Shown here in pieces: positions 21,130-31,591 of a stretch of 64,000 bases of DNA. Location of the stretch: the NCBI GenBank assembly GCA_949316235.1, contig OX438741.1:11967124-12031123 (forward strand), given 5' to 3'. The DNA comes from Oegoconia quadripuncta (Eukaryota > Arthropoda > Insecta > Lepidoptera > Autostichidae). Each line of letters opens with the position of its first letter. Position 1 is the stretch's first letter. A program made the position numbers and the translations under genes. The notes beneath the pieces are model-generated. The model saw nothing but the letters and a program-made list of their open reading frames with translations, was not told the DNA's origin and did no database searches.

Positions 21130-21505
21130 ATAATTTCTTATAGCTTCTCAGTCGTACTTTTGATGAAATTGAACAATACTATGAAGTTTTCTGGATTTGA
21201 TAAAAGCGCAGTTAATCGACGCGGAATATTTTCAGGCGACTTGTATGTATATAATAGGCGGTCAACCAAAATCAATCGTTGGGCTGTGAATGATGAACAT
21301 TCGAAAAAAATGTGTTCCAGGGTCTCAGTTGCGTCTTGACAATAATAAATAATAATAATAATAAATATCTTTGGACATACACACAGCGCCATCTAGTTCC
21401 ACTATCTAGACAATAGTTGCATAGAGGGGAGTCTATCATATTCATTCTGTATAAATGAGCATTGAAACGACAATGAACCAGTCGGAGCCGGCTAGTTGAC
21501 ACAAG
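21130..21505 (-). pseudogene. LINE ORF2 C-terminal knuckle, split by a SINE fragment
   Basis: On the minus strand: TSRLRLVHCRFNAHLYRMNM and IDSPLCNYC, a ~65-base interruption, then QDATETLEHIFFECSSFTAQ and RLLYTYKSPENIPRRLTALL. Rejoined it shows a C-x2-C-x8-H-x4-C knuckle of an R1/Jockey/I-type LINE. Stops flank both parts. Confidence 0.8.
21341..21410 (-). mobile_element. SINE family B 3' fragment with TATTGTC duplication
   Basis: On the minus strand: GGAACTAGATGGCGCTGTGTG, TGTCCAAAGATATTTATT and an ATT-repeat tail. TATTGTC occurs on both sides, within the LINE codons for NYC(Q). Only ~65 bases of SINE were inserted. Confidence 0.78.
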
Positions 21506-21596
21506 GTTGACACCTCAGTTCTTCTTCTTCTTATTTTTGAGGATGGCAACCAGTCAACCTCATTGTCGAGGGGCATTACTGCCAGTTTCGAGTGAA

Positions 21597-21908
21597 AATT
21601 TTTATTTATCTTATTTCTTCAGTTTATAGGTCAGTCTCAATCAAAACAAGTAATTCGTCGTATACAGAGTCTAGTCACGGTCAAGTCATTCTTCAGTAAA
21701 GTGGCAGAATGCTTTACAAAAGATTTTGGCGGCTTCTTGTGGGAACCCGAAAGCTCCGTTACGCACTTTAATTTACACTTCCCTTCACCTGTACACCAAC
21801 ACTAACGTTTGCTGCACAATATTCTGCCATTATTAAGCTTCAAAAGTTAGAATGCACAAATTTTAAGACCTATAAAGAAAAATGCTACTTCACTCGCCGA
21901 GTTCCCGC
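21597..21908 (-). mobile_element. SINE family E, copy 1
   Basis: On the minus strand it begins at GGCTTTTTGGCGGGAACTCG and runs through AGAATATTGTGCAGCAAACG, GGAGCTTTCGGGTTCCCAC and CTTGACCGTGACTAGACTC to a T-rich end near 21597. Related copies are at 21919, 38369, 39700 and 63568. The terminal oligo-A of the minus strand is lost. Confidence 0.7.
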
Positions 21909-21918
21909 CAAAAAGCCA

Positions 21919-22325
21919 CACCTCATTTTTTTTTTTTAGTTTTATTTTCTCCTCTAGGAGAAGGCAAAGGGATCTAGCCCATAACAGCCATGTCTTATTT
22001 ATCTTATTTCTTCAGTTTGTAAGTCAGTTTCAGTCAAAACAAGTAATCCGTCGTATACTTGGCGTATACAGAGTCTAGTCACGGTCAAGTCATTCTTCAG
22101 TAAAGTGGCAGAATGCTTTACAAAAGATTTCGGCGGCTTCTTGTGGGAACCCGAAAGCTCCGTTACGCACTTTAATTTACACTTCCCTTCACTTGTACAC
22201 TATCACTAACGTTTGCTGCACAATATTCTGCCATTATTAAGCTTCAAAAGTTAGAATGCACAAATTATAAGACTTATAAAGAAAAATGCTACTTCACTCG
22301 CCGAGTTCCCGCCAAAAAGCCCCAC
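21919..22325 (-). mobile_element. SINE family E, copy 2, inserted beside copy 1
   Basis: Same body as copy 1 plus TAGTTTTATTTTCTCCTCTAG and a T-run (poly-A on minus). CCACACCTCA is present on both sides (just before the T-run and just after the 5' end), a 10-bp target-site duplication. No tRNA-like boxes were recognised, so its ancestral RNA is unknown. Confidence 0.78.
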
Positions 22326-22347
22326 ACCTCAATTAGCAGCTCAACAG

Positions 22348-22430
22348 CATTTTTTTTTTTTGGTATTCTTTGTCCTTTCGGGCAGGCAAAGGGATCTGAG
22401 CCCATACAGCCTTGTCTTTTGTTGAAACAA
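22348..22430 (-). repeat. fragment related to SINE family E tail
   Basis: T-run then GTCCTTTCGGGCAGGCAAAGGGATCTGAGCCCATACAGCC. A similar fragment with TTTTGGACAGGCAAAGGG is at 36155-36215. This looks like a sister subfamily truncated to ~80 bases. Confidence 0.5.
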
Positions 22431-22679
22431 TATAATGTGTCAAAGGCATCACAGGTAATAAAATATAAAAAAAGTAAAAAGATACAAAAAAGGATCGTCG
22501 CGCACACAATGTACGCGTCTGTTCTTGACACATTATATCAGATGACTTATACCTCATTTCTATACCTATATAAAATAAGGTTTCCAATGTTCATGTTTTT
22601 TTCTGAATTTTCTAAGCATCAGAATAAAATGCAATTTGTTTATATAGTATTCCATAGTTCTAGATCCAAACACTAGGTA

Positions 22680-23275
22680 AATTGAAGTCCTTCGGTAGCT
22701 CCATATCTATAATTTATTATTCCTTCTGTTTGTATCTTGCCTTGGAGTGTTTCTTTGTGTTCCAAATAGGTCTACCTACTACCTTGAAATGTGTAAAATT
22801 TGCTAACAACCTTAAAATTTTAGCTATTATCTCTATACTCTAGATTTTCCAAAAGATGCGTCTGCGCGTCTAAACGATCGCGTGAGCGACGTGAGTCAGG
22901 GGTAAACAATCCTCAGGTCACAGGTTCAAGGCCAGACGCAGGCGTATTTATATAGCAACTATTTGCTATGGCTGTGAACTTTCTTGGTTCTTGTGTAATT
23001 CACGTCATACCGTAGTGAATTGTTAATGATAAATATTAGCTTTGTTTTTGTTGGACCTGAGCAAAATAAATCATTGGATTGTGTGTCTCGAGCTCTACCC
23101 GCATTGAAGTAGGTACCTATTCTCTAATAATGACTGGAGCGACAAATTGAACAATTTTCAATTTGTTTTGTTCCACGACGTTATTGTATTATTAAATAAT
23201 TTTATAAATAAATGCGCTTGTGATATTAAGGAGCTAAATCAGTGTGTGAACATATAAATAAAATCCTTGAACATA
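22680..23275. other. intronic stretch without recognised features
   Basis: AT-rich, no significant open frame. The segment 22880-22955 contains GGTTCAAGGCC-like sequence that could be a very decayed tRNA-type B-box, but the surrounding unit is not repeated elsewhere in the window. Confidence 0.4.
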
Positions 23276-23311
23276 CATAAAAGCCATCTTGTTCCACACT
23301 AAGCAACTATA

Positions 23312-23533
23312 GACGACCTGTTTGGTGTAGTGGTTAGAAACTCTGCTGCTATACCAAAAGGTCGCGGGTTCGAATCCCGCTAGGGGCATATGTTTGTACG
23401 ATGAATACGGACATACCCGTATGTACCCGAGTTATGGATGTTTTTCATTTATACATTTATTTAGAAAAAAAAAATGTATTTGTGTAGTGTATCAACCATC
23501 TGGTATCCACAACACAAGCCTAGTTGCTTACTC
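23312..23533 (+). mobile_element. SINE family B, near full length
   Basis: Head GACGACCTGTTTGGTGTAGTGG (A-box), B-box GGTTCGAATCCCGC, body ATGAATACGGACAT...ATCAACCATCTGGTATCC, ending at AGCCTAGTTGCTTACT. Immediately left, 23276-23310 holds the reversed 3' end of the same family (GTTCCACACTAAGCAACT). Confidence 0.8.
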
Positions 23534-23694
23534 CTATCATATTGATATTTGACAGAGAGGTAGCCTGAGACCTGGAGAAGGATATAGGCTCCTTTCAGGT
23601 ATGTTTGTTACCTGTCCACGACTATATCACTAAACCGAACATATTGAAATTTGACACAGTGGTAGCCTGGAATCTGAAGAATGACATGACTACT

Positions 23695-23895
23695 AAATTT
23701 ATTTCTCAGGTAAGCAGGTTTACTCACGATGTTTTCCTTCACCGTTTAAGAGCAGTCGGATAAGAAATTAAATTAAATTTAAAAACTCATTGGGTACATT
23801 GGCCTGCTTGGGAATTGAACCCGGACCTCCTAAAATGGGAGACCGCGTCATAACCGCTGAGCCAACGACGCTCAACCGCTGAGCCACCGACGCTC
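23695..23895 (-). mobile_element. tRNA-derived SINE, family D
   Basis: On the minus strand: CGTTGGCTCAGCGGTTATGACGCGGTCTCCC, then GTCCGGGTTCAATTCCC (B-box), then AACGGTGAAGGAAAACATCGTGAG and CCTGCTTACCTGAGAAA. This is a familiar lepidopteran SINE. The head segment CCGCTGAGCCAACGACGCTCA is duplicated in tandem at the right edge. Confidence 0.75.
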
Positions 23896-24249
23896 ATCAA
23901 TGATTCTCATCAATATCTTATTGAAATACGATTCTAATAGAATCGGACAAGTCAATATTGTGTTTCATTTACCGACTCAACCGTAGCCACAAACTGGAGC
24001 ACTTTCTACCTCATCGAGGAATGAACAAATGGAATTAACAAATACGAATACGGCAGCCTACAAACACGAAGTCGTTGTTTACATACTTATACATTGTAAC
24101 TGGTATCTAACACGAAATCATATCGCTGTTTAGAAGCATCTTACTTTCTTCCGTTATACATGCACTTTTTACTAACTTCATCGTGTACCTTTTTTTTGCG
24201 CGTGGAACTGCGTTACGCATACCCCACGCCTGGGGATCGGCGAGACTGT

Positions 24250-24380
24250 TTTTTATTAAAAACTGGTTTCGCGTTTGACTACAATCTCACCTGATGGAAA
24301 GTAACGATGTAGCCGAAGATGTATCACGCGCACCCAGTAAATGCCGATTCACTCTAGACTTGAAGATCCCAAGGTTGTAA
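24250..24380 (-). pseudogene. LINE ORF C-terminus and tail fragment
   Basis: Minus-strand frame NLGIFKSRVNRHLLGARDTSSATSLLSIR then a stop, with the tail CAATCTCACCTGATGG in reverse. Same LINE as 53176-53425. Confidence 0.75.
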
Positions 24381-24396
24381 GTGTAAATAATGTATG

Positions 24397-24732
24397 ACCG
24401 CCTCCGTGGCTCAATGTAAACAATATTGGGTTTACGATTCGGAGGTCGCGGGTTCGATCCCCAACGGGGTACCTGTTTAAGTACTCGGTTTGGTTGGTGG
24501 TAGGGCATGTTAAATGTCCGCCTGGCTAGCTACCACTATCTTATCGAAATCTGCCGCCAAGCAGCAATGTTAATAGCATTGTTGTGTTCCGGTTGTCAGA
24601 GATAAGATAGCCAGTCCCCCAAATGTGTAGGGGTTTCCGGGTCAGTACGCTTCCATCTTCGACCTCATCTTCACTTAACATCAGGTGTGATTGAGGTCAA
24701 GTACATACCAACCCGTTGTGCTTAAAAAAAAT
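24397..24732 (+). mobile_element. SINE family A, full length
   Basis: Head ACCGCCTCCGTGGCTCAATG, B-box GGTTCGATCCCC, full body including GCCGCCAAGCAGCAATGTTAATAGC and AGATAAGATAGCCAGTCCCC, and an A8 tail. Confidence 0.85.
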
Positions 24733-26525
24733 GTACGGTGGGTGGATGTGGATAGCGGTTTACAAATGCTTAATCAGAAAAAACCCGACTATGGTTATAA
24801 ATACTCACCTATAAAAATCAGAAAGAAGACGAAATAATTCAATCGAATGAGTCTGGAATCGGAGGCTTTGATCTGGGCATTGCCTTGCGCTGGGCGTATT
24901 ATATATATTATATAGACCTCCGACTGTATGCACCCCAATGTAACTTAGCAGCACAGTTTTATATAAAAGCGGTTTCCATATTTTTTTTTATGTATTGAGA
25001 TTATTTAGTAATAATTGCTATCTTTCATATTTATATTATTTAAGCAGTACTTTTCCGGCGTTTCCCGAACGTTTGTCTCGCCCCTATAATATTGTTTACG
25101 GGCGGCATTTCCCCACGAGGTCAAATTGGCGCCAGTCTACCAGACGCCTTGTTTGGAATACAGTGCAAGTTTGCACACCTCGTTCTAATACCTGATGTGA
25201 TCACATCATCAATTCGTGCGAGCATTTATCTGTTCTGATTTTTAGTACCTATCTTCCATTTAAACATTAAAGAAGAGAATCAAACTGATAAACTTAAAGG
25301 ATTTTTAAACAGGTAGGTAAAAACGTTAAGGATAAGAAGTCATGTAAACAAAGCCGGATCTTTTGACAAGTTTTCACTATTTCAAATGGTAGGTAAATTA
25401 TCACATCTAAATAGCACAAAACAGAGATAGGCTCTACTAATTTACAAGAAGGTAGGTAATAGCCGACCAAGTTATGATATGTAGGTAGTTTGCAAAAAGT
25501 TCACAGAACAAAATGACATAAATCACACATACATAAAGTAACGCCTGTTTCCCGTATGAGTAGGCAGAAACCACATACTTCTATTTGCTACTATCCTGAC
25601 ACATCTGTTTTGCTTTATTCACTCTTATAAGGTTTTTCATATATGCTCCTCGGTTTAGGGTACTCTTGACTTGACCTTTCTTTAAGACGTTCCTGACAAA
25701 GCTGCAAAAATAACTTGTAGGTATATCCTTGTAGGTTACTTCCTGCTGCGCATGTTCTGACCTACTTTTCTGGCATCACCGAATTAGCCCTAGAGAAAGA
25801 TGTGTCAGTACCTCTTAGTAGGTACTAATATAACATTATACTTAATAGTATAAAGTACACATACAGTGTGTATACATAGGTACTTACCTACCGAATGTTT
25901 ACTTACAGCTTCGAACCGCTCCGTCATAGCGTGAGCTACTTTAGTATATGTAGTTCAAAAACAAGGACAGCTCATCGCATGTTTCACCTTGTTCCAACTA
26001 CCTATATCTACATTGTTGTTTGCATACTAACTACTATAATTGAGGCCTATCACGAAAATCATGAGGCTCACTATGCGTATCACTTTCTAGCGGCTAGGCG
26101 CGCCGCATTGGTTTGACGAGCGGGTTGATTGCAGGAAGGTGAGTAGTAATTGTCAGGGAAATTGTTTCCTTAGTTCAAATTTTTTGGTTTAGTTTCAAAA
26201 ATTATTCATTGGGCTTCGCATTTTAAAGCACCAAGTTATCTCTTTACGTGGTTATACGTATTGTCACATGAAGAATGTACTCATTGTTGTTCATAATTCA
26301 ATTCCAATCTGCTGTCCCATTGGGAAAGAAAGAACTTTCGACTTTTATAATGTTGGTATTAAGTATGTACATAAAAGTCACGGTCATGTTTAACTCCTTG
26401 AGAAGCCGAACCGAATCATCTTTTTCCAATGATTTGAGCTAGAGTTGATATAAAATACTTCATGATCCTTAAGCGGTATCTAAATATCTGTTTATTAGAC
26501 CTTTGATCGCAACGCTTTAATATCG

Positions 26526-26528
<3 letters not shown>
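24733..26528. other. intronic stretch, no recognised gene
   Basis: Several TAGGTACCT-type motifs and short open frames. At 26140 the string GGAAG|GTGAGT resembles a splice donor after an open frame starting near 25895, but the encoded protein is not recognisable and the ORF stops before it. Confidence 0.4.
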
Positions 26529-26570
<42 letters not shown>

Positions 26571-26682
26571 CACGACGGGTTCGTACTTGACCTCAATCAC
26601 ACCTGATGTTAAGTGAAGATGAGGTCGAAGGTGGAAGCGTACTAACCCGGAAACCCCAACACATTTGGGGGACTGGCTATCG
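26529..26682 (-). mobile_element. SINE family A, truncated, with 39-base poly-A tail
   Basis: An uninterrupted run of 39 T (26529-26567) is the poly-A tail on the minus strand, followed by the 3' ~115 bases of family A (GCACGACGGGTTCGTACTTGACC...GACTGGCTATC). An unbroken tail of this length suggests recent insertion. Confidence 0.8.
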
Positions 26683-27546
26683 GTAATCATTTTTATTTCA
26701 AAATCTTGATTTCTAGTGTCATACCTATTTACGTAACCTTAACATCCCCTAAAGAGTCCGAATGAATCATAAAATCATAATATTATCACTGTTCCGAGTC
26801 ATTATCATACTGATGTAGATTCAAATGTTCCCATGTCAATCAAGATGTTTTTTGCCATCTCTAACAAATTAGCTATCTAATCTAAATATGGTGATGATGT
26901 AGAAAATTACATCACATGACCTTTATCTAGCAATTGAGAATGTTGATGTATTGAAGATTGATTCAAAGACATTATTGCAGTCATAATAAACACCTTGGTA
27001 AGTAAGTAGGTACTTAACTACAAATTGGTTTTTGTATTCAAACGCAAACATCTATTTTTAGGACACAAGATTGATACTTAATAGCGACACAATTGATGCC
27101 CCGATCTGATTACATCATTTACTACTTTTTAATACATTGGAATTGAATAGGTAGGTACATTTACTTCAGAGAAGCATACATAAATATAACTCATTAAGCT
27201 TTGAAGAAGACGAACATCAATTTTACAATAAGGAAATTGTGGGTCGTGGTAACCACAAAGTTGAGGTAATCGCAGAACGCATGCCTTCCAAGCAAAAATC
27301 GATGTAAAAGTATTTCACCTGGTTTTACAAAAGGAACGTCCAATGTCGGGACCGTGACCGGACATTGGTCACTTGGCCCGCGGCGGCCGTTAACCCGAGA
27401 TTACCGCCTCAAGACTGGCGGATTACGCGCATACGCTGAATCACGCGGGAAAGTGTGTTTTGAATTTAGAATGGGACGGTAGCATACGAACGGTAGCGGA
27501 ACCATGGACTTAGCGGAACTGATGATAAGATAATATTGATTTATGA

Positions 27547-27783
27547 ATGGCAGGTCTAGCGGAATTTGGCGCCATGGGAATCGTTGCCAATTTAATCACG
27601 CGTATAAGAGTTTATAATGAAATAAAGAAAAATAATATATTTGACTTTAGACACAGAATGGTTGCAGATAATAGGGACATGCATGAGTTTAATTATATTA
27701 AATTCACGTGGCAAAGTAAATTTACAAATACCAAGAGAGTTATAAAACGCTCTCTAATTATAGGATCTGAAACTGATTATTAA
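27547..27783 (+). other. unassigned open frame
   Basis: The frame encodes 78 residues, including RVYNEIKKNNIFDFRHRMVA and FNYIKFTWQSKFTNTKRVIK. The basic, aromatic-rich composition and isolated position suggest a transposon ORF tail, but I do not recognise the family. There is no splice context that argues for a host exon. Confidence 0.25.
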
Positions 27784-28404
27784 TTATTTCGGGTTTCACT
27801 AACTGGACAAACGTGTATCCAAATCCCTGTGTCCAGTTGATCACTAATACTGATTGACCATCAAACAACGCGAATAATTAAATACGAGATCTTATTGAAA
27901 AGATCATCAACCTTACATCTGACTGTATCGTACAGACCTTCCTAATGAAAGGGGATGGGGTACGGTCCACTACGTAGTCTGTTATAAACAACCAGCAGGT
28001 AACTAAGAAAACTATTAGAATCTCCAAGTTTGAGGTCAGCAGCTTTTTCCACCACAAATGTGAAGTTTTATATATAACCTACAAATCGGTAATAAAAATT
28101 CGTTCGTTCTTACGTGGTCTTTGTTTCTATAAAGGTCAAAACCAGTTTTTGTCTTCCTAAGCATAATAAGCACAGCGAAATAGGGACAGAAGTATCAGCG
28201 ACTTCAACGAACAGTGAACGCGACTTCTGAAGTATGTACCTAGATATGATAGTCCGGGTCCTATTGCAAGCTATTGTATGGAGACCCTGCAGAATGTGAC
28301 CAAAGCATGAAACTTGGTACGGTTGTAGCCCAGGTCAAATTGAGCAGATTAAGCCCTGGCCCCACCAGATCCGGCCACGGGTGGGGGAGGGGGGGGTGGT
28401 TGAA

Positions 28405-29200
28405 GACCGCTCACGCCGCTCCGCAAACAAAAAATTCTGACGCCTCGAGACTAAATACGAGACCGTGTTTGGTGTCATTTTCGTATAAATTGGGGATGAG
28501 GAATTCATATTTGAAGTTTTCGTAATACCTCTCCTTACAAAAAAAAATTTTTTTTTAAGGAAACGTGAAATTTAGAAGTATTATATTTCTGTTTGAATAA
28601 GCGTAACTATAAAATTGGTAAGTTATCATACAAACAAAAAATACTGATTTATAATATGACTACTCTAGTTTGTAAAAATATATAATTTATATATATTTAT
28701 TATATAAATGAGACCAGAAAAAAATCCAAAGCGTCGCGCGGCGTAGAGGTCGAACGAGAGTTGTTGAAGTCCGCTCGGCCAACCAAAAATTCTAACGCCT
28801 CCTGATTTTGTGCCAGACCGTGTTTAATTTCTTTTTCTTAAATATTAACGATGAGACATTACTATTTGAAGTTTGCCTTTTAATACAGTAAATTGACATT
28901 TTAATGGAAAGGTGTAAGTTAGATGAATTATTTTTTATTTGAATAAATGTAACTTTAAAATTGGTTATTTTTTTTTTTTTTTTTTATATGAGACTGCGGA
29001 AAACGAGCATGCGGGTCACCTGATGGAAAGCAATCACCGCCGCCCATGGGCACCCGTAACACCATTATTAGTAGGTTAGTATTAGTAATCATAAAAAAAA
29101 TAATTTATAGTATTACTTTTCTTGTTTAAAATAAAAATATAATTTAAATATAATTATTACATAAATGATTCCAGAGAAAAGTACGAAACGCTACGCGGCG
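28405..29200. repeat. subterminal sub-repeats within the left arm
   Basis: Two related modules: one from about 28405 (GAAGACCGCTCACGCCGCTCC, AATTCTGACGCCTC, GAGACCGTGTTTGG, TATTTGAAGTTTTCG) and one from about 28765 (GAAGTCCGCTCGGCCAACC, AATTCTAACGCCTC, CCAGACCGTGTTTAA, TATTTGAAGTTTGCC). Each is followed by TTTGAATAA..GTAACT.TAAAATTGGT and by ATAAATGA..CCAGA.AAAA..C.AA.CG. The period is ~360 bases. The mirror copies lie in the right arm. Such subterminal repeats often bind transposases. Confidence 0.6.
28968..29090 (-). mobile_element. LINE 3' tail inserted in left arm only
   Basis: A ~18-base T-run, then TATATGAGACTGCGGAAAACGAGCATGCGGGTCACCTGATGG and ACCGCCGCCCATGGGCACCCG. GGTTA borders both sides (AATTGGTTA before, TAGGTTAGTATT after), while the right arm has the uninterrupted site. 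Same family as 19849-19978. Confidence 0.8.
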
Positions 29201-29373
29201 GGGAAATCAAAAGGCGCGACACACTAAATGGTTTAAAATTGTATCCTGTTCTGGTTAATTTTAAATTGATTTTAAAGTATTTTTATATATGATAAATAAT
29301 CATAATATTAATTATCATTGTATAGATTACAATATTACAGTAGGAATACTTAAAACATTATACAACAGCAGTA

Positions 29374-30346
29374 CTAAATAACAGAAACACACATATTCAT
29401 ACATGTATCTTTACTATGTCTGCAACTGCACAAACACAGTTCAGTGCAATTCAGCCCTTGTTTTTTACAACTGCATCTATTACTGCACTCCTGTTTGCAT
29501 TTGCAGCGTATAAGCTCTAAACAAGCACGCGCAGCAACAGGTGCAGTTGTCCAGTGTGGCACCCAGATACTGTCAACAGTCTTCCAGCCCCAGTCTTCAG
29601 GACTTGGTAAATTTTGATGAGCTACCGTTTGCCCCCACACAAACACTCCTTGATATACAGCCCTTTTCAAATGCTGGTGGAGAGCATCTGCAGTTGGTGG
29701 AATGTGCTCCAACTGTCGGTCTTTTTCGTGAATAAATGTTTTCTGCATTCGTTGACTTTTTCAAATTTACTGGATCTAAAATTACAGATGTGAGCGCTTT
29801 TAATTATATTCTATTGTGTAAGTTCTGAAATAAAAAAGATCAAAAAGGCATTTATTTACCTATCGTAAAGAGCTACCACGTACCTTTGTATAATAGAAAT
29901 ACATTGATCGTCTATTCGTCTTGACGACGTCAGCACTTGGAAAGCACTTGTCACCTCCGGGTAGGCTTTCCAAGCTTCGAAAGCAGTTTTTTTACCTCTG
30001 CCATGGAATGCCGATACTGTGTCGCATCCAGTAAATGCGTGAAACAGCGGCAGTACATTCGCCTTGGCTGGTCCTAAAAAATTTTAAGTAAGATTAAGAT
30101 GTAAGTATTAATGTTATCAATTAAAATACAGTTAGTGTATTATAAAGAAACTTTAACCTAATGCGGATACGATTGCATGACATGAGATAAATTGATGTTT
30201 ATTTCCAGTTCCAAGGTGGACGTAAAGCTTCTCCAGCTGAGGATATTTGAACACACAAGATACTGCTAAAACTAAAACGTCAGTGTCGACAGATCTTATT
30301 AATATATAGGTGTGTCCCTGTGCAACAGCATCGGCGATGTGAACCA
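29374..30346 (-). pseudogene. XPG/FEN-like nuclease 3' half, left (inverted) copy
   Basis: Mirror of the right copy on the minus strand: end of exon 1 (30158-30346, LVHIADAVAQGHTYIL to the splice site), intron, exon 2 (29860-30073, same length of 214 bases as on the right), intron, and exon 3 (from 29775), ending in CKCKQECSNRCSCKKQGLNC and TELCLCSCRHSK. It carries the same exon 3 frame shift as the right copy, so the shift predates the duplication. It lacks the HEEADTR motif because the arm ends before it. The C-terminus differs slightly (CSCRHSKDTC against CSGRHRE). Confidence 0.7.
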
Positions 30347-30349
30347 AGA

Positions 30350-31591
30350 GTGGATGTCGTTTGGGATAAATATGATGGCAATAGTTTAAAAATATGACTA
30401 GACAAAAACGTGGCGCTGGCGATCGTACACGGGTGAACTCAAACACCAAAATTCCCAAGAGTTGGGCAAATTTTCTTCGGGATGGGGTCAACAAACAAGA
30501 GCTTTTCCATTTGCTCAGTGTTCGTTGCCACACCATGGAAATACTAGACACCAAGGAACTAAACATCACAGATGGTGACCTTGTGCTTAGCAACAAAGAA
30601 AGAGCTAAACCTATTTTACAGCCGTGTAACCACGAAGAAGCTGACACGCGTATTATGGTTCACGTCGCCGATGCTGTTGCACAGGGACACACCTATATAT
30701 TAATAAGATCTGTCGACACTGACGTTTTAGTTTTAGCAGTATCTTGTGTGTTCAAATATCCTCAGCTGGAGAAGCTTTACATCCACCTTGGAACTGGAAA
30801 TAAACATCAATTTATCTCATGTCATGCAATCGTATCCGCATTAGGTTAAAGTTTCTTTATAATACACTAACTGTATTTTAATTGATAACATTAATACTTA
30901 CATCTTAATCTTACTTAAAATTTTTTAGGACCAGCCAAGGCGAATGTACTGCCGCTGTTTCACGCATTTACTGGATGCGACACAGTATCGGCATTCCATG
31001 GCAGAGGTAAAAAAACTGCTTTCGAAGCTTGGAAAGCCTACCCGGAGGTGACAAGTGCTTTCCAAGTGCTGACGTCGTCAAGACAAATAGACGATCAATG
31101 TATTTCTATTATACAAAAGTACGTGGTAGCTCTTTACGATAGGTAAATCCCTTTTTGATCTTTTTTATTTCAGAACTTACTCAATAGAATATAATTAAAA
31201 GCGCTCACATCTGTAATTTTAGATCCAGTAAATTTGAAAAAGTCAACGAATGCAGAAAACATTTATTCACGAAAAAGACCGACAGTTGGAGCACATTCCA
31301 CCAACTGCAGATGCTCTCCACCAGCATTTGAAAAGGGCTGTATATCAAGGAGTGTTTGTGTGGGGGCAAACGGTAGCTCATCAAAATTTACCAAGTCCTG
31401 AAGACTGGGGCTGGAAGACTGTTGACAGTATCTGGGTGCCACACTGGACAACTGCACCTGTTGCTGCGCGTGCTTGTTTAGAGCTTGTACGCTGCAAATG
31501 CAAACAGGAGTGCAGTAATAGATGCAGTTGTAAAAAACAAGGGCTGAATTGCACTGAACTGTGTTTATGCAGTGGCAGACATAGGGAATAA
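30350..31591 (+). pseudogene. XPG/FEN-like nuclease with Cys-rich C-terminus (Academ-like), right copy
   Basis: Exon 1 (30350-30844) begins mid-domain with VDVVWDKYDGNSLK; a one-base loss in an A-run near 30388 shifts frame before TRQKRGAGDRTRVNSN. It continues HEEADTRIMVHVADAV and IRSVDTDVLVLAVS. Intron 30845-30928 (GT..AG) joins LG to PAKANV; exon 2 (30929-31142) encodes LFHAFTGCDTVSAFHGRGKK. Intron 31143-31222 leads to exon 3 (from 31223), with a second frame shift near 31275, then RQLEHIPPTADALHQHLKRA, WGQTVAHQNLPSPEDWGWK and a C-terminus CKCKQECSNRCSCKKQGLNC. HEEADTR, DTDVLVL and GCDxxxxFxGxGKK resemble the acidic motifs and helix-hairpin region of FEN1/XPG nucleases (inference). Related proteins are widespread, unnamed and multi-copy in animals. 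The 5' part, including any DDE transposase, is missing. The stop is at 31589-31591. Confidence 0.68.

Larger units (their letters stand above)
28250..30346 (-). repeat. left arm of the palindrome
   Basis: About 2.1 kb, near-identical in reverse complement to 30656-32597. Differences include a ~120-bp LINE tail insertion (28968-29090), a ~37-base block near 29163-29200 absent from the right arm, ~10 extra bases near 28272, and scattered substitutions. The arm stops at GAACCA (30346), inside the nuclease coding region just after the point where the right copy encodes HEEADTR. Confidence 0.85.

Noticed and set aside
28274..28525. 84-codon ORF with its mirror at 32333-32578
   Set aside because: It lies in the non-coding subterminal part of the palindrome arms and is open mainly because of GC-rich sequence. 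It has no family resemblance.
29541..29735. ORFs antisense to the nuclease gene (also 31263-31457)
   Set aside because: Shadow frames of the CXC-containing exon 3 on the opposite strand.
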